From contig OX438751.1 in NCBI GenBank assembly GCA_949316235.1, positions 19,158,801 to 19,222,800 of the forward strand: a stretch of DNA of 64,000 nt. Direction: 5' to 3'. A program made the translations under genes and the position numbers. Shown here piece after piece: positions 24,695 to 36,790 of this stretch. Numbering within the stretch: the first letter of the stretch is position 1; each line of letters begins with the position of its first letter. The notes beneath the pieces are model-generated. The model was not told the DNA's origin, did not search any database, and worked only from the letters and a program-made list of their open reading frames with translations. The stretch is from Oegoconia quadripuncta (lineage: Eukaryota > Arthropoda > Insecta > Lepidoptera > Autostichidae).

Positions 24695-26956
24695 CTACAC
24701 AATAACAGAGTCTACCATAGTTTTTTTGATAAGTTCTCCAAAATTTTCCGTAGTTTCGGTTGAATTGCTTTCTGCTGGCGTCGCCGTCTCTTCTGGCGGT
24801 ACATCTGACGCATCCTGTGTTGTCTGATCAGACTGATCCAAGTTTAGTAATGTATTCTGACTAAACCAATTTTCATCATTCTCTACTGTTTGCATCTTAT
24901 TACTAGGTTGATATGGCATTGTCACTAACGTGGTGTAATGGGATTCGGGTTTATTTTCAGTATTTACACATTCTGTCGTATTTTTATACATCTCGTAATG
25001 ATTCTGAGGTATATTTGATATATTGTGATATTGCAAAGAGTTATGTTCGTTCACGTTAGTATTCGGTTTGTGCATATAGTCTGGGACGTACATTTGTCCG
25101 TAGTGACTAAACATAGACATTTGTGAATTATGAGCGAATTCCTCAAAACTTGTTGCTGAGAAGCTTTGTAAGCCCTTAAAGTGATTGTTGTCAGTGTGAT
25201 GTTCGTAGCTATAATTGAGATCACAAGAGAACCGCTGCATATTACTTGTCATTGAATCAAATGCCATTGTGCTGGTTGTAGTATAAGGTGGTCCTTTTCC
25301 TTGAAGTATATTAGAGGTATAAGGTTCAGTATGATTGTGAAGACTATTTGTGTCTTCATAATTTATAATGTTATTCTCATTAATATTAGTGTGATTTTGT
25401 GCTTCATTTCTATAACCATAACTTACATTTTCTTGCATGTTGTTCTGAACATTTGTAGTGTTCATGTCACAGTGTACATTATTGAAGCTTCCATTATTTA
25501 CACACGATTCAACTTCCACTCTTGGAGTGAGATTGACATCGCGCAACAGGCCGTCGTCGTGAGTGAGACAGCGTTCCCTATCATATGAAGTATTTGAAAT
25601 ACATGAGATGGAATTGGTATTGTGTGCAACCCAATGTCTCTTTGCTGCTTCTTGGTTTTCTTCATTTTTCTTTTCAAGTCCTAATCTCATAAGAGTGTGA
25701 ATGAAATGAGTTCTCACCCTTACAGGATTAAACTCTATTCGTCCTGTGGTATTACCGCAACCATCTCTAGTACAACCACAAGGGAAATTTAATCTATCAA
25801 CTTGACATTTTATACCGCCCGCACTGCACGAACAACTGTCTGGATTGCAGACTCCTTTGCAAGCACAACCACAAAACTCACGTGAAGTTCTAATATCTCT
25901 ACATTCATCTTTCTCAAAACCTTCTATTTTCCGAACACCGGCTGCACGTAAAAGTGCTCTTCTTTGCCGAGTAGGTACAGGCTGCAGGAAATAATAACTG
26001 TCTAGATCTAGTTCTGATTCAGAAATGTCACTTGCTTCTTCCTCGGTATCGCTATCTTCACTAGAGGAAAGTGCTTGTAGAGTATGACGTTCAGTTTTTA
26101 GTTGTTGTAGTATTTGCCTATGTAATCTTCTTTGTTCTAGAGCATGTTCTGATAAGGTAAATTTTTGAATGTGACTGTGTTCCCATTCCATCCCTAATGT
26201 AGAGCCTCCTTGGGAAGGGACACATGAAAACCCTTGAGCTCTTGGAAAATAAAAAACTGTTACTTTATCAAATTGAATATTTTCCTTTTTCCTCTTAAGT
26301 TGTGGTTCATCTATGTTTTCATGGCATTTCCTTTTCAGACTACTTCGGGGTGGTTTATTGATTTGCGAAGGTGAATGGTGGCAATTATCTGTTTTGTCCT
26401 GCCTTGTTGTTTCTCCACAGATCTTTACATTTTGCATATCTACAGCTCCTTGTGTAGTTATATTGTTTAGGCCACTTGAACTAGGGAGAGCAAGGTTGAA
26501 GCTAGGTGTTTTTGCCTCTTCAGGTGTTTCGGAACCCAGCCCAGAATCACTGCCGTCTGATCGGTCCTGAACTTCTTCTTCTCTATCATTAAGCGCACCG
26601 TCTGATGGCAAGCTGCCTAGTGCAGAATCTTCACTGTCCGCAGATGCTGTGTCTGTTTTTATATCTTCTATATCACTTAGAGTATCATTGTCATCTATTT
26701 TTAGAGCATAATCTATTTTACTATCACTGCTCTCATAGAACTGAGAGTTGCTACCACTATTTACATTACTTTGTTCGTCATTACAATTAAGGTCCTCGCT
26801 ATTAGCGTCACTATCACTACTCTTTTCATCTTTCATCACAGAAAAGGACTCTTGATCTTTGCATTCATCGACTATGTCTAAAGCACATTCATTATTGCTT
26901 TGGGCCTTTTCTTGTTGTTGTTCCACAGTGAGGTTTATTGAAGCTGGACATTCCAT
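24695..26956 (-). CDS. CSRNP (Axud1-type) cysteine/serine-rich nuclear protein, complete
   Basis: One uninterrupted 753-residue coding exon. The first 150 residues are acidic and Ser/Asp-rich. Basic clusters at about 208-224 (KRKC, KRKK) could be nuclear localisation signals. Residues 229-290 match the conserved CSRNP N-terminal block ([22 protein letters not shown]). Residues about 332-430 are the cysteine-rich core: [34 protein letters not shown], then [17 protein letters not shown]. After 430 the protein is Asn/His/Met-rich and low in complexity, with no family match. Family members are nuclear proteins with transcription-activating ability; vertebrate AXUD1/CSRNP1 is an Axin-induced gene and Drosophila Axud1 acts in growth control (family knowledge). 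The ATG context ACCATGG is favourable, and a splice acceptor ends six bases upstream, so the leader is spliced. Confidence 0.95.
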   Translation of the reverse strand: MECPASINLTVEQQQEKAQSNNECALDIVDECKDQESFSVMKDEKSSDSDANSEDLNCNDEQSNVNSGSNSQFYESSDSKIDYALKIDDNDTLSDIEDIKTDTASADSEDSALGSLPSDGALNDREEEVQDRSDGSDSGLGSETPEEAKTPSFNLALPSSSGLNNITTQGAVDMQNVKICGETTRQDKTDNCHHSPSQINKPPRSSLKRKCHENIDEPQLKRKKENIQFDKVTVFYFPRAQGFSCVPSQGGSTLGMEWEHSHIQKFTLSEHALEQRRLHRQILQQLKTERHTLQALSSSEDSDTEEEASDISESELDLDSYYFLQPVPTRQRRALLRAAGVRKIEGFEKDECRDIRTSREFCGCACKGVCNPDSCSCSAGGIKCQVDRLNFPCGCTRDGCGNTTGRIEFNPVRVRTHFIHTLMRLGLEKKNEENQEAAKRHWVAHNTNSISCISNTSYDRERCLTHDDGLLRDVNLTPRVEVESCVNNGSFNNVHCDMNTTNVQNNMQENVSYGYRNEAQNHTNINENNIINYEDTNSLHNHTEPYTSNILQGKGPPYTTTSTMAFDSMTSNMQRFSCDLNYSYEHHTDNNHFKGLQSFSATSFEEFAHNSQMSMFSHYGQMYVPDYMHKPNTNVNEHNSLQYHNISNIPQNHYEMYKNTTECVNTENKPESHYTTLVTMPYQPSNKMQTVENDENWFSQNTLLNLDQSDQTTQDASDVPPEETATPAESNSTETTENFGELIKKTMVDSVIV

Positions 26957-26975
26957 GGTTATCTGAAAATAACAT
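26957..26975 (-). promoter_or_regulatory. Splice acceptor in the CSRNP 5' leader
   Basis: On the - strand TTATTTTCAG is followed by ATAACC and the start codon. This is a standard acceptor, so the mature 5' UTR must come from an upstream exon. Confidence 0.7.
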
Positions 26976-28030
26976 TAAAAGAAATATTTATAAATATATA
27001 TAAATTTAAATATTAACTGACGTCAAGATTTAAAACATGATACAGTAGCCTATCACGCCTTTCAATTAGTACAATAAGCTCAGACTAAGAGCAATATAAC
27101 AAAACATTAAATGGTGTATTTAGGAGACTGCTCATTTGTACCTAATGTTTCCATAACTGAGTGCAAGCACCTGCACTCCTCCAAGCAGGAGAAAATAAAT
27201 CAAATAAAATAATAATCCAAAACCGGTACCTATTTCAAAAGGCTGCGGCCTCGACGAACTTCACCGGTATTCGTGAGCTTCTCTCCGCACTCCCCAGTCC
27301 ATGGTGACTATCCACGATACACTGCACTTCATGTTATAGCACAGTCACACTCATCATCTATCAGTCTACATAGAACCAAATATAATCATGTCTTCCAACA
27401 ATTCAATCATCCGATTCGCGTTACATTAGCGAACTTCACTTTAATATCACAACGCATTAAGGTTCTTTTTAGCACTGCTCGCGACGGGCCGTTGTGTTTT
27501 AACCCTATTTATTTATTTTCCACCTTATTTTGACAGCGACGACGTTCTACAAATTTTAATGGCTGTTGTCATATTCCATAACCAACGAGAAAGGAATGTC
27601 TTTACTTTACACAGTTATAGAATCATTGTGCGGGAACACTTTGGAAATTATTTAAAATAAAATCCACCACGATACACTGTCTTGCACAGAGAGAGACCAC
27701 TTTTACACCGATCTCCTTGTTCCCACCTCGCGTAATCGCGTTGGACGACTCGGGCGGCACAGGCGAGTTTTTATGCGACCAAACGAAATAGCTGCCGAAT
27801 ACATTTTCTAGCCCGTGTATTGGCGTCTCTTGAATTTGGCAGCTTATAGCATGCGTTGTTCGACATGACGTCGCCTCTCCCCGCTTACCGTGTCCCCCCC
27901 CTCGGCCTTGCGACCCTCCCCACCGCGCGCTCTCCCCTTTGCTGGCGCACGCGCGTTCCGTTTCTTGTGAATGCAGTATTACCAACTGTGTATAACAAAG
28001 AGCCCAAACATTTTTAATATATTTCATCTT
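26976..28030 (-). promoter_or_regulatory. Probable first intron and GC-rich promoter of CSRNP
   Basis: After about 900 bases of intron-like DNA the sequence turns GC- and CpG-rich at about 27840-27970, unlike the rest of the intergenic DNA. A good donor on the - strand, ACACG|GTAAGC, lies at 27883-27888 and a weaker one, ATAG|GTACCG, at about 27230. Either could join the acceptor at 26963-26965. I infer the transcription start to be near 27.9-28.0 kb; the sequence alone cannot fix it. The 134-codon frame on the - strand here lacks protein-like character. Confidence 0.45.
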
Positions 28031-30104
28031 GCAATGAAAAATTATGGTGTCTGAGTTTTTTCATAACGACCATCATATTGAACTACGAACTCACGGATGA
28101 CTGTATCTGCCTAAGTACACATTTGAACCTGAAATATAGTTTGAATCCTGTTAATAAGTAGGTGTACTCTTTCACCCCTATCAGAAAAGACCCCAATAAA
28201 ACGACTCTACCTATACAAATAAATATTCTTTGTAATATTATTGCGTGGCAGAGGCATTTGTTGGGTCGCGAGTTTACGACAAACGGTTGGATTGAATGTT
28301 AAGATATAAATACACAGTCGACTTATTTTCATAATGCTTTAATTCTTTATCAACAACAACATTGACAAAAAAGGTATTATATTGTCTATCGAATGACAAC
28401 CATGCTTGGTGAAATTTATTAGTTGTAAACTGTTTATTAAAAAAAAAGAACAACAATGATGAACAGATAAATGCAATAAGCCCTTTTCGAGTAGGTTTAA
28501 ATTGACATTTAATAAATTATATCATGAATATTAAAATAAATGCTTGAAGTTTGAAGTTATATTTAGGTAGGTATACAAGCATCTCGTACCTATTTGTAAG
28601 GTAAGTATACGGTATAATTATTATTTCATCATCATCATATCAACCACAGGCGTCCACTGGTCGGAAGCGACATGTATCCAGCTGCTTAACCTCTCGCAGT
28701 TACCATGATCGCTATCATAGCCGGGAATAATAGGGCCGCCTGGTCCTACTGTGTCTCATCAAAAAACCTCCATAGTTCCCTTAGTTGCCTCATATTACAC
28801 ACACTACTGGAGGAAATGGGTTGGTAGTATATACTTTACTATATACTTCTTTATAATTTCATTTATCTATGTATTTAAACTTTTTAAAGTTAGGTACTCT
28901 ATATGTTTCACTCTATCTCTCTAAAGTTTGTACATTATGTAACCTAACCTGTAGCTTCACAAATGACCAATGATAAATTAAATCGAATATACTGACATGT
29001 ATCACGCGGGGAATCGAAACCGTGACCTCAGTATTTGTAACCATCTGGTTCGTGTAACTACAACTAGATTGGAGATACACATAACGCCGTCAAACAATTA
29101 TCTCCCGTCGTTTTTAAAAATAAGTATTTAGGTTGTCATTTTTAATTCAATCATCCGTAAATCCGATGCAGTTCTTTTGGATGTCAGTGTATTATACGAG
29201 AAGTCATATAAATTATATAACATCTAACTGAATGTTCTCTGTTTACCTACAATGTTGGGTAAACAAGTTACGGCAACACAGGCTCGCAACTGTTTGCTCT
29301 TGGGCACTACTTCCTTTATGTCTAAGGAGGTTGTATCTTGGGCCACATTCGAGACCTCTACATCAAAAATCCGCTGCCTAGGTGATACTTCTATTATCAT
29401 ATCAGCTTAGCTGTATGTAGAGTATGAAAGACAATATACAATATGCATCGTATACAAAAATACTCGCTCGATGAGTAAGGTAATCGGCCGCGGTGAACTA
29501 TTTTTACGTTTTTACGAAGCGTAGCTATTATTTTTACATCAGCGTGGACGTGGGCTTGCATGACGTTTGCTAAAATCTAGAGGGTGGATAGTCAGTCAAC
29601 AGAACGACATGCAAAAGTTCTTCAAATAAATTGGCACTCGACAGCAGTCGACGTAATACAGGGCGAGGCGAGCTCTGCTCTGCTATATGTACCGACGTGC
29701 ACGTATACGATAATCAATAGATATTTTCAGGAGGCTTTCGTGGAGGGTGAGACCGAGACAGCTAGGGTGCGGTCTCGCTCTGTCCTGTAATTTATATAGT
29801 ATAACGAAAAATCTGCGATGGAACAATGTGTTCCTTTAAACTTTTTGTGTGGTTTGAAATCCGTGTGTTAGACTTCAATTCATCTGAATTTTTAATAATG
29901 TAGATGCACTATTGCCGTTTTTTGCGAGGCCTGGGGCTTCGCCCGAACTATATTTTTGTGTTTATTTTCTATTACTAACTATTTTTTGTTCCATCAATTA
30001 GTCTCTTCTCAAAAAGCATTTGATTTAATTGCGCCTTCACGACCTGAATAAAATATGACTAAACAAATAAAATTTCATTGTTTAATTGATTGGGATTTTT
30101 TAAT
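28031..30104. other. Intergenic DNA with repeat fragments
   Basis: Near 28625-28760 a - strand RTE-like tail (CATCATCATATCAACCACAG). Near 28985-29060 a SINE-A head remnant (GGGGAATCGAAACCGTGACC). No gene recognised. The region near 29590-29790 is GC-balanced with an open frame, but I find no homology cue. Confidence 0.4.
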
Positions 30105-30240
30105 ATTTTTTATATGATTAACTGGATACACGTTTGACCACAATCTCACCTGATGGAAAGTGACGATGTGGCCGAAGATAAAGCACGCGAACTCAGTAGA
30201 TGCCTATTCATCCTGCTCTTGAAGATCCCACGATAATTGA
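30105..30240 (-). repeat. Repeat J non-LTR tail
   Basis: The complement reads as in other copies: ACGTTTGACCACAATCTCAC, GATGTGGCCGAAGATAAAGC, CTGCTCTTGAAGATCCCACG. Confidence 0.65.
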
Positions 30241-30359
30241 GTTGTCGCTTATTGATTGATTTGTGGTTGGGTTATGCGATCTATGCTCTACTATTGTATG
30301 CATAGAAAGACTTCGTACTGCTGTTTCATAGTCATCATCATCATCATCGGAGAAGCAAG

Positions 30360-30735
30360 AATGTTCAGCAAGCAGATTTAGTCAGTGGTCCACTGAGCAC
30401 ACATCCCCACTGTTGCGGCACAACCTCTAATCACTAGGAGAGGGTATGGGCCATACATAATCCACCATGCGGGCCCAGTGCTGATTGGCGGATTTGTGTC
30501 AGACTAGTGGGCATCTGACAGTATGTTCTTATGACGCTGTAGGCCATCGGCTTGGCTTAACGGCTGCCTTCAATTGATAACAACGGGAACCGACTATTTC
30601 ACGTGTTGCCCAAAGCAAGGAAACACTCGTATTAAAATGCCACTAGTGGCCACTCATCCAACTGACCGCGCCAGACATTGCTTACCTTTGCTATTCGTAA
30701 ACAAATAGCGAATGGCGTTGCGCACGAGTGCCATT
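30360..30735 (+). repeat. Dispersed repeat G, full copy
   Basis: Same block order as 18655-18992, from CACTGTTGCGGCACAACCTC to CACGAGTGCC, with an added block CCTTCAATTGATAACAACGG shared with the 14040 copy. A CAT-repeat microsatellite lies just before it (30330-30348). Confidence 0.65.
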
Positions 30736-31660
30736 TGACTATTCTTACTGATTATATAATTTTTATGCCGACTGCGTATAGGCTTACGGTTGTCGAGAAG
30801 AGATCTATACAAGCGATAAGACCGTCTCAGTACTCCTCTTTAAATAATTTCACTGCGTATATTTTTAAGTTATGTGCAATAAAGATGTTTTCTTCTTTTT
30901 CTTTTTAAAAGTGATATCCAGCTCAATCCCAATGCCGTGCCGATGCCGTATGTTTCTATACGTTTATATTTAATTACAGAGTATTTAACTACATCCTGTT
31001 TCCCTTAGTTAAGTTATAAAATATTAGCCTAGCACTAGCACTTCTACAACACTTTCTTTTTAATTGTATTACTTAAAATTATTATTCTAAAAAACAATTG
31101 TCTGGTTCTTCTAAAAGGTCCTGTGGCTGGGGGGCCAGGTGGCCTGTGATTCTGATTTATCCTTTACAGGCATCAGCCGTTCACAAATGAGGTTGTCATA
31201 TAGTTATTAAGATAAATTCTCATTTGTGAGTGAGTGAAATAAAGATTTACCTATTTATTTCTTTTTATAAAATTTTCTAAGAAATCCTAAATCGTTTGCG
31301 GTGGATCTGAATTTGCACTTTCGAACGTTTTGGCCAACAACGAAAAATCATAGTCATTATAATTTATGTATACATATGCAGCTGATAGCTTATCACTGGC
31401 ATTGCTCAGTCATAACTACGCACCAGCTAAGCATACAATGCCCCTAAAATCTCTTTAGCTGTACTATAATATTACAAATATGTAGTTCACGAATTCGATC
31501 TTTTGTATGGTTTTTACAAGCTTTTATTTAGCTTACAATGTTCATATGTGAGTAAGTATGTCAGTAAGTTGTCCGCTTCAAACCATTTTTTAACTACATG
31601 CTGGTATCTGATTGAGCTGGATTTTGTCATATTTTTGTAAGTTTTTTTTTATTTTCTTTT
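30736..31660. other. Intergenic DNA without recognised features
   Basis: No coding or repeat signal assigned. Includes the local inverted motif TCATTTGTGA/TCACAAATGA near 31170 and 31210. Confidence 0.35.
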
Positions 31661-31988
31661 TTTATGCACGACGGGTTCGTACTTGACGTCAATCACACCT
31701 AATGTTAAGTGAAGATGAGATCGAAGGTGGAAGCGTACTGACCCGGAAACCCCGACACATTTGGGGGACTGGCTATCTTATCTCTGACAACCGGAACGAA
31801 ACATTGCTATTAACATTGCTGCTTGGCGGCAGATTTATATAAGATGGTGGTAGCTAGCCAGGCGGACATTTAAAATGCCCTACACCAACCAAACCGAGTA
31901 CTTAAACATGTACTCCGCTGGGAATCGAACCCGCGACCTCCGAATCGTAAACCCAATGTTGTTTACATTGAGGCAATGAGGCGGTTAT
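31661..31988 (-). repeat. tRNA-derived SINE, family A, full length
   Basis: Tail complement (TTTTTTTATGCACGACGGGT) at the left, B-box complement GGGAATCGAACCC, and head complement ending GAGGCGGTTA at the right. Confidence 0.85.
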
Positions 31989-32548
31989 AAGTTGGGTGAC
32001 AATGCAATATTATGGTACCGTCGAGCTGGAACACCCTGATGGCAAATGTGCAAGATAGTCAAATTTCGGAATATTTGGTTTTGTTGCTATGAACCGAAAT
32101 CCAATACACAGGATAACGAGGCTTTGATGATGGAGCCAGAGGATTGCCACTGGAACCCCTTCATGGACTTTATGTTACTCGTGTTTGAACTAGAATATTC
32201 ATGATAATCATGATGGAGAATTAGAAGCTAGTTTTTAAAAGAATTTGAATGTAGAATTTATTAATAGGGAATTTTTAAAAATCGTTGTGCGCAGCAATTT
32301 TAAGAACAATCTTCGGTCCGATTCTTGCGTACTCCAGATTTCACTGCCGATAGACATTAGTCTATCACTTTCACACTTACATGCGTGTGTAAAGTGACGA
32401 ACCTATCGATGTTTATCCATATTGAAACATACGAGAGAGAATCGGGCCTCTGTACCGTTAGATAGCCATTTTCTTCAATAACTTCACGTCAAGCTTCCAC
32501 GTTCGGCCTCATATTGACTAAATATCAGATGTGATTAAGTTAATAATA

Positions 32549-32680
32549 ATAAATAAATATTTCGACACAGTCAATGAATGTTCTTATTCTTCCATCACAC
32601 AAAATAACCCCGAGCGGGATTGCATCCGCAACCATTGGTTTCGAAGACCGAAACTTAACTATTACACCAATCGACCGTCT
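32549..32680 (-). repeat. SINE-B, internally deleted
   Basis: Keeps the head complement (GGGATTGCATCCGCAACCAT, ACACCAATCGACCGTC) and the tail (TAATAAATAAATATTTCG), but about 100 bp of body is absent. Confidence 0.6.
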
Positions 32681-33282
32681 CAGCTCAAACATCAATCAAT
32701 AGAATGCAATGTAATATAATACAATCACTTATTGTATCAGAACTTTATTTTACACAGAACCATGTAAGGGTATTGCTAATTAATTAATTCAACATTGTAC
32801 ATTAATTAATTACATTATTATAATGTCACATTCATTGCATGCATGTCAGAAGATAAAATTAATAAAATACTATTATTAAATAGAAACTCTCCTATAAAAA
32901 CTATACAATGATGTATTATCATTGTCGTTTGTTGCCCGCCAGCATCATTAACTTCAAAGTTCAAGCATTTCTTTCAACGTAAGATACATGATATCATTTG
33001 TTGAATGTCAATATCGACTGGAAATACAAACGGCCGAATTGAGAACCTTCTTGAAGTCGGTTAAAAATAGGCTTATTGCTTGTCAGTCAGTATGTCCAAG
33101 CTACTACCGCTTCGGAAAGGAAAATCATCTATGGTATAAGAAGCGGCGCAAAAAACCCACAGGATCATTGTTGTCCTTTTTTTTTAAATAAAAAGTATGC
33201 AACTAATACAACTATTTTTGGGCGCTGGTCGATATCAAGCGTATCTGTCATTCAGATAGTCACTATTTGGTAAGAACTAAGA

Positions 33283-33480
33283 AGTTCGATTCTTCATTCA
33301 TCATCCGAACAGCCAAGGCATGGAACTCCCTTCCGGCGTCAGTCTTTCCTGAATCCTACAACCTTGGGATCTTCAAGAGCAGAGTGAATAGGCATTTACT
33401 GAGATCGCGTGCTTCAATTTTCATTTGTTTGTGGTCAAACGCGAATCCAGTCAATCATAAAAAAAAAAAAAAAAAAACTT
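33283..33480 (+). mobile_element. Repeat J with reverse-transcriptase C-terminal coding sequence
   Basis: The + frame reads [20 protein letters not shown], then [14 protein letters not shown], a typical end of a non-LTR reverse transcriptase polyprotein, followed by the 3' UTR and an A-run at about 33460-33477. 5'-truncated. Confidence 0.7.
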
Positions 33481-33490
33481 TTTTTTGATA

Positions 33491-33642
33491 ATGGTGTCGA
33501 TTCGGATGTACTCCAACTAAACTAAACTAAAATCAGTTTTAAAGTAGTACTGTCTCTTTCTCCCTGGCAGTACGATGCGACGGCACCACTTCAAAACGGG
33601 TTTTAGTTTAGTTTAGTTGGTGTACATCCGAATCGCCACTAT
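33491..33642. mobile_element. 152-bp inverted-repeat element (same termini as 1872-2570)
   Basis: Left end ATGGTGTCGATTCGGATGTA; right end TACATCCGAATCGCCACTAT. TA precedes it and TG follows. The centre GTACTGTCTCTTTCTCCCTG closely matches the copy at 51715. Confidence 0.7.
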
Positions 33643-33985
33643 TGTTGTCAACATGATCTTTAATTTTTTTCTCATTTAGACTAATGATGTTCTCAGGTAT
33701 AAGGTTATAAAAGCGTATTCAGAATCTCATAAATGATGTATTAACTTTGCTTAGTCTGAATATAGGGATAGCCAAGTTGTCCTTATATCTAAAATTTAAG
33801 TTATGCTTGTCACTATTTTTCGGAAATGCAGAAATATCTTTTCGAAAGTACAATAATATTCTCGTAAATAAACACGGAAGGAATAGTTAAAATAGTAATT
33901 TCTTTAAATCTGTCCCGGAGAGTCATATAGACGGAGATTATGAATTGCTCGTAAGTATTGCTCTCTTTTGCAAAATAAAGATATG

Positions 33986-34945
33986 TTCACTTAACTTAAC
34001 CTCAGATACCTCAGATAGAGAGAGGTTAAGTTAACCGAGTAAGGTCTAGCAACCCATTGAGGTAAATACTATTCCTTTGTTCGACAACAAAAAAATGAGT
34101 TACCCTTTCTCACACCTTTGAACTTCTTGTCTATTTGAAATCTTATGTCACGGTTTATCTGACTTGTAACCGTATTCTATAGCGCCGCCGGCCCCTCCGT
34201 GCTATACTACCGATGTCGTCCCCCGTCGCCGTATCGTTCCGTACCTAGGTACTAGCGCTGTCGTGTTTGACACTATGGGCGTTATACTAATCGTTCACAT
34301 GGAAACGTAAGCGAAAAACAAACCACGTTACACTAAAGTCATTATGTGGTAGAGATACAAGTACCAAAGCATGGCTTAAACTGATCAAATTTATAGTACT
34401 TACTTATAGAATAACACGGATAGGTAGGTTAGGTCGTGGGCGCGAGTAGGGAGGCGTGGGCGGTAGACGGGGGTAGATTAAATTTCGTATCACTGTTACA
34501 TTAAATATCAGTAGAGTAGAGGCACTATTTATGAACTTTGCATCCATGTCCAGGAATACATGTGTACAATACACACATTCGAAATAGGATTTATTAGTAT
34601 CTCTTGTTATGCGATAACGATCGAATACAAAGGGAACGTAAACAAAATGATCTGGAGGGTAAAAATTTTTAACACTCAATTTTTTTTTGAATGGCATAAG
34701 TACCTTAAAATTAAATACAATTTAATCATAAATTGTAATTGTTTAAGATAACATTAAATTCAGTTCGTAAAGGGGTGAGAGTGGCAAAGGAGAAGAAACA
34801 ATGGGTCAGAAATAGAGGTTCGATCCCATTGTACTTTTTTGTTGCAGGTTTTATTTCCAAAAGTTTTACTGTGAGTATACCACAGGGCTATATTGTTTTT
34901 GCAGTTTTGGTGAAATTTCACTGGCTTTTATAGTAAATATATATC
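33986..34945. other. Intergenic DNA without recognised features
   Basis: A GC-rich patch at about 34185-34260 stands out from its AT-rich surroundings, with no frame that I can assign. A local inverted pair AGATAGAGAGAGGTTAAGTT/AACTTAACCTC lies near 33975-34035. Confidence 0.35.
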
Positions 34946-35088
34946 CTTATAAATATATAAAATATATCCTTAGACATACACACAGCGCCATCTAGTTCCA
35001 CACTAAGCAACTATAGGCATGTGTTATGGATACCAGATGGTTGATATACTACATAAATACATTTTTTTTGTAAATAAAATTATGAAAA
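34946..35088 (-). repeat. SINE-C, tail half
   Basis: Carries TATCCTTAGACATACACACA, GCGCCATCTAGTTCCACACT and GGTTGATATACTACATAAAT; the tRNA-like head is missing. Confidence 0.65.
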
Positions 35089-35948
35089 AAACCCCACAAC
35101 TAATTAAAAAAAAAAGGATTTTTTTACACCCCATAGTTTGCACAACCTGCGAAATATCGTTTGAGGTTCGTGATAGATCATCTAAAGTCATTTGCACTAT
35201 GTTCTCCCGGTTATCTTTCCAACTAAGTATATGATTAAAACATTTAGATAAAATTTTTTTCGTTTTTAAAAAATTGACGGTTTGTGAAACAACCTTTATG
35301 CAAAGATAATAAGACTGAAAGTTAAAGATTGTGATTTAGTGTATGCGACCGCGACCGGTGTCTCAGAAAATCTGTCGGGAAGGCGAGGACAAGTAACCCA
35401 TCATCATCATCATGCCGTGGTCCCAATTTACTTGCGGTCGGCGAAGTACATCTTTTTCTTCCAATCCCCTCCAAGTATTCTTTGTGCATAAAAACAATAC
35501 TAAAAACATAAAACATTACTGTTTTCGGTGAAAATAGTAATGCGATCTGTGGCCCTACGGGACCACAATAGCTATACTTTGCGCAGGGAGCTGCTGCCTC
35601 AAGCTCGCTTGTATTCATCACAGTTAGGGTTGCAATTGCTTCCCGGTGTATTTCAGGACACAATGCTCCCCCATCGCATATGTACTGTACATAGAATGCA
35701 GGTATATACCGTAGTGTATGAGCAGACGCTCGGTACTAGCTATGTTTCTATTGTCGAGCTTTTGAGCTAAAAATATAATTGGAATTAAAGTTTACTAACT
35801 GGATCGGAGTGGGTTCCTACCTAGAATCCTTTTGTCAGTGTAATGGACATTATTTTTTAATGAACTAACTAAATAGGCATCACATAAAAGAAGTGGTTTG
35901 TTGACAGGTTGTAAGATCAATTACTAATGTTAAATAACGCACATATAC
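35089..35948. other. Intergenic DNA without recognised features
   Basis: AT-rich with a CAT microsatellite at about 35402-35414. The open frames here on both strands overlap one another and show no family resemblance. Confidence 0.35.
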
Positions 35949-36134
35949 TGACGACCGGTTTGGTGTAGTGGTTAGAAAATCTGCTGCTATATCGAAAGGT
36001 CGCGGGTTCGAATCCCGCTAGGAGCATATGTTTGTATGATGATTACGGACATGTGTTCCCGGGTTATGGATGTTTTTCATTTATATACGTATTTATTTAC
36101 AAAAAAAATGTATTTGTGTAGTTTATCAACCATC
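35949..36134 (+). repeat. SINE-C, 3'-truncated
   Basis: Head GACGACCGGTTTGGTGTAGT, B-box GGTTCGAATCCCGC, body to the ATCAACCATC block, then stops. Confidence 0.72.
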
Positions 36135-36334
36135 GCAAATGCAAAGATATTTCTTATTATTATTTATCATTATTATTAGTCAATCGGATGGGTTACCGCT
36201 ACTCACATCAACACTAGTGATATTTAAATCCACAACGAGCAAGTCACTTGTTAGATGCCCTTTTAATACTGCAGGCGAAACGAGCTTTGACAATATCACA
36301 ATAGAACAATATCCGTGTGGTAATTGGTGTTTTA

Positions 36335-36470
36335 GGCCCGTATTAATAAACCACTCTCAAGATTGAGATGACCTTAAGTTGACGCTTGACAATCTGTTGC
36401 ATATTAAAACATTATAAAATAAACAGATTGATTTATTAATTGGTTTGTGAGAATAATATCCACCAAGTTG
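36335..36470. mobile_element. One end of the GGCCCGTATTAATAAA MITE family
   Basis: The left end TAGGCCCGTATTAATAAACC and the inner CTCAAGATTGAGATGACCTT are present; the right end is degraded to GATTTATTAATTGG. Compare 7136-7481. Confidence 0.5.
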
Positions 36471-36579
36471 GAGTAATAAGGGGGTATAAAAAGGCCATAC
36501 AAGCAATACATCTAAAACAAGTCATTTCCCGAAATCTTAGCAGATTTTGTGTGAGTTACTATTGAAATTTATTTAATAC

Positions 36580-36790
36580 TTACTAGGAATAGCTTTATCG
36601 CGGATACATTTAATTTGTTTATCCCGCGGGAACAACTCACTTTATCGGGATAAAAAGGTCCATGTCTTAATCCAGGGTATATTCTGCAAATATAGCAAAT
36701 TTCATCCAAATCCGTTCAGCCGTTTCACCGTGATTGAGCAACAAACAAACAAACATCAAAACTTTCACATTTATAATATTAGTTAGAAGA
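36580..36790 (-). repeat. Repeat H copy
   Basis: Reads TTATCCCGCGGGAACAACTC, TTCATCCAAATCCGTTCAGC, then AACAAACAAACAAACATC and TTATAATATTAGTTAGAAG. Same order as 40690-40935. Confidence 0.6.

Larger units (their letters stand above)
32950..33985 (-). mobile_element. Non-LTR fragment K, broken by two later insertions
   Basis: The parts 32950-33265 and 33695-33985 match, in the same order and strand, the 3' end and the body of the jockey-like fragment at 45985-47190 (TCAACGTAAGATACATGATA; TGCTTGTCACTATTTTTCGG). Between them sit a repeat J copy in the opposite orientation (33283-33480) and an inverted-repeat element (33491-33642). The frame is broken throughout; it is a dead copy. Confidence 0.65.

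Noticed and set aside
25301..26790. Open frames on the + strand opposite CSRNP
   Set aside because: Shadows of the long CSRNP coding exon; no start, domain or splice context of their own.
27623..28027. 134-codon frame on the - strand upstream of CSRNP
   Set aside because: GC-rich leader/promoter DNA with no family resemblance and no conserved motif.
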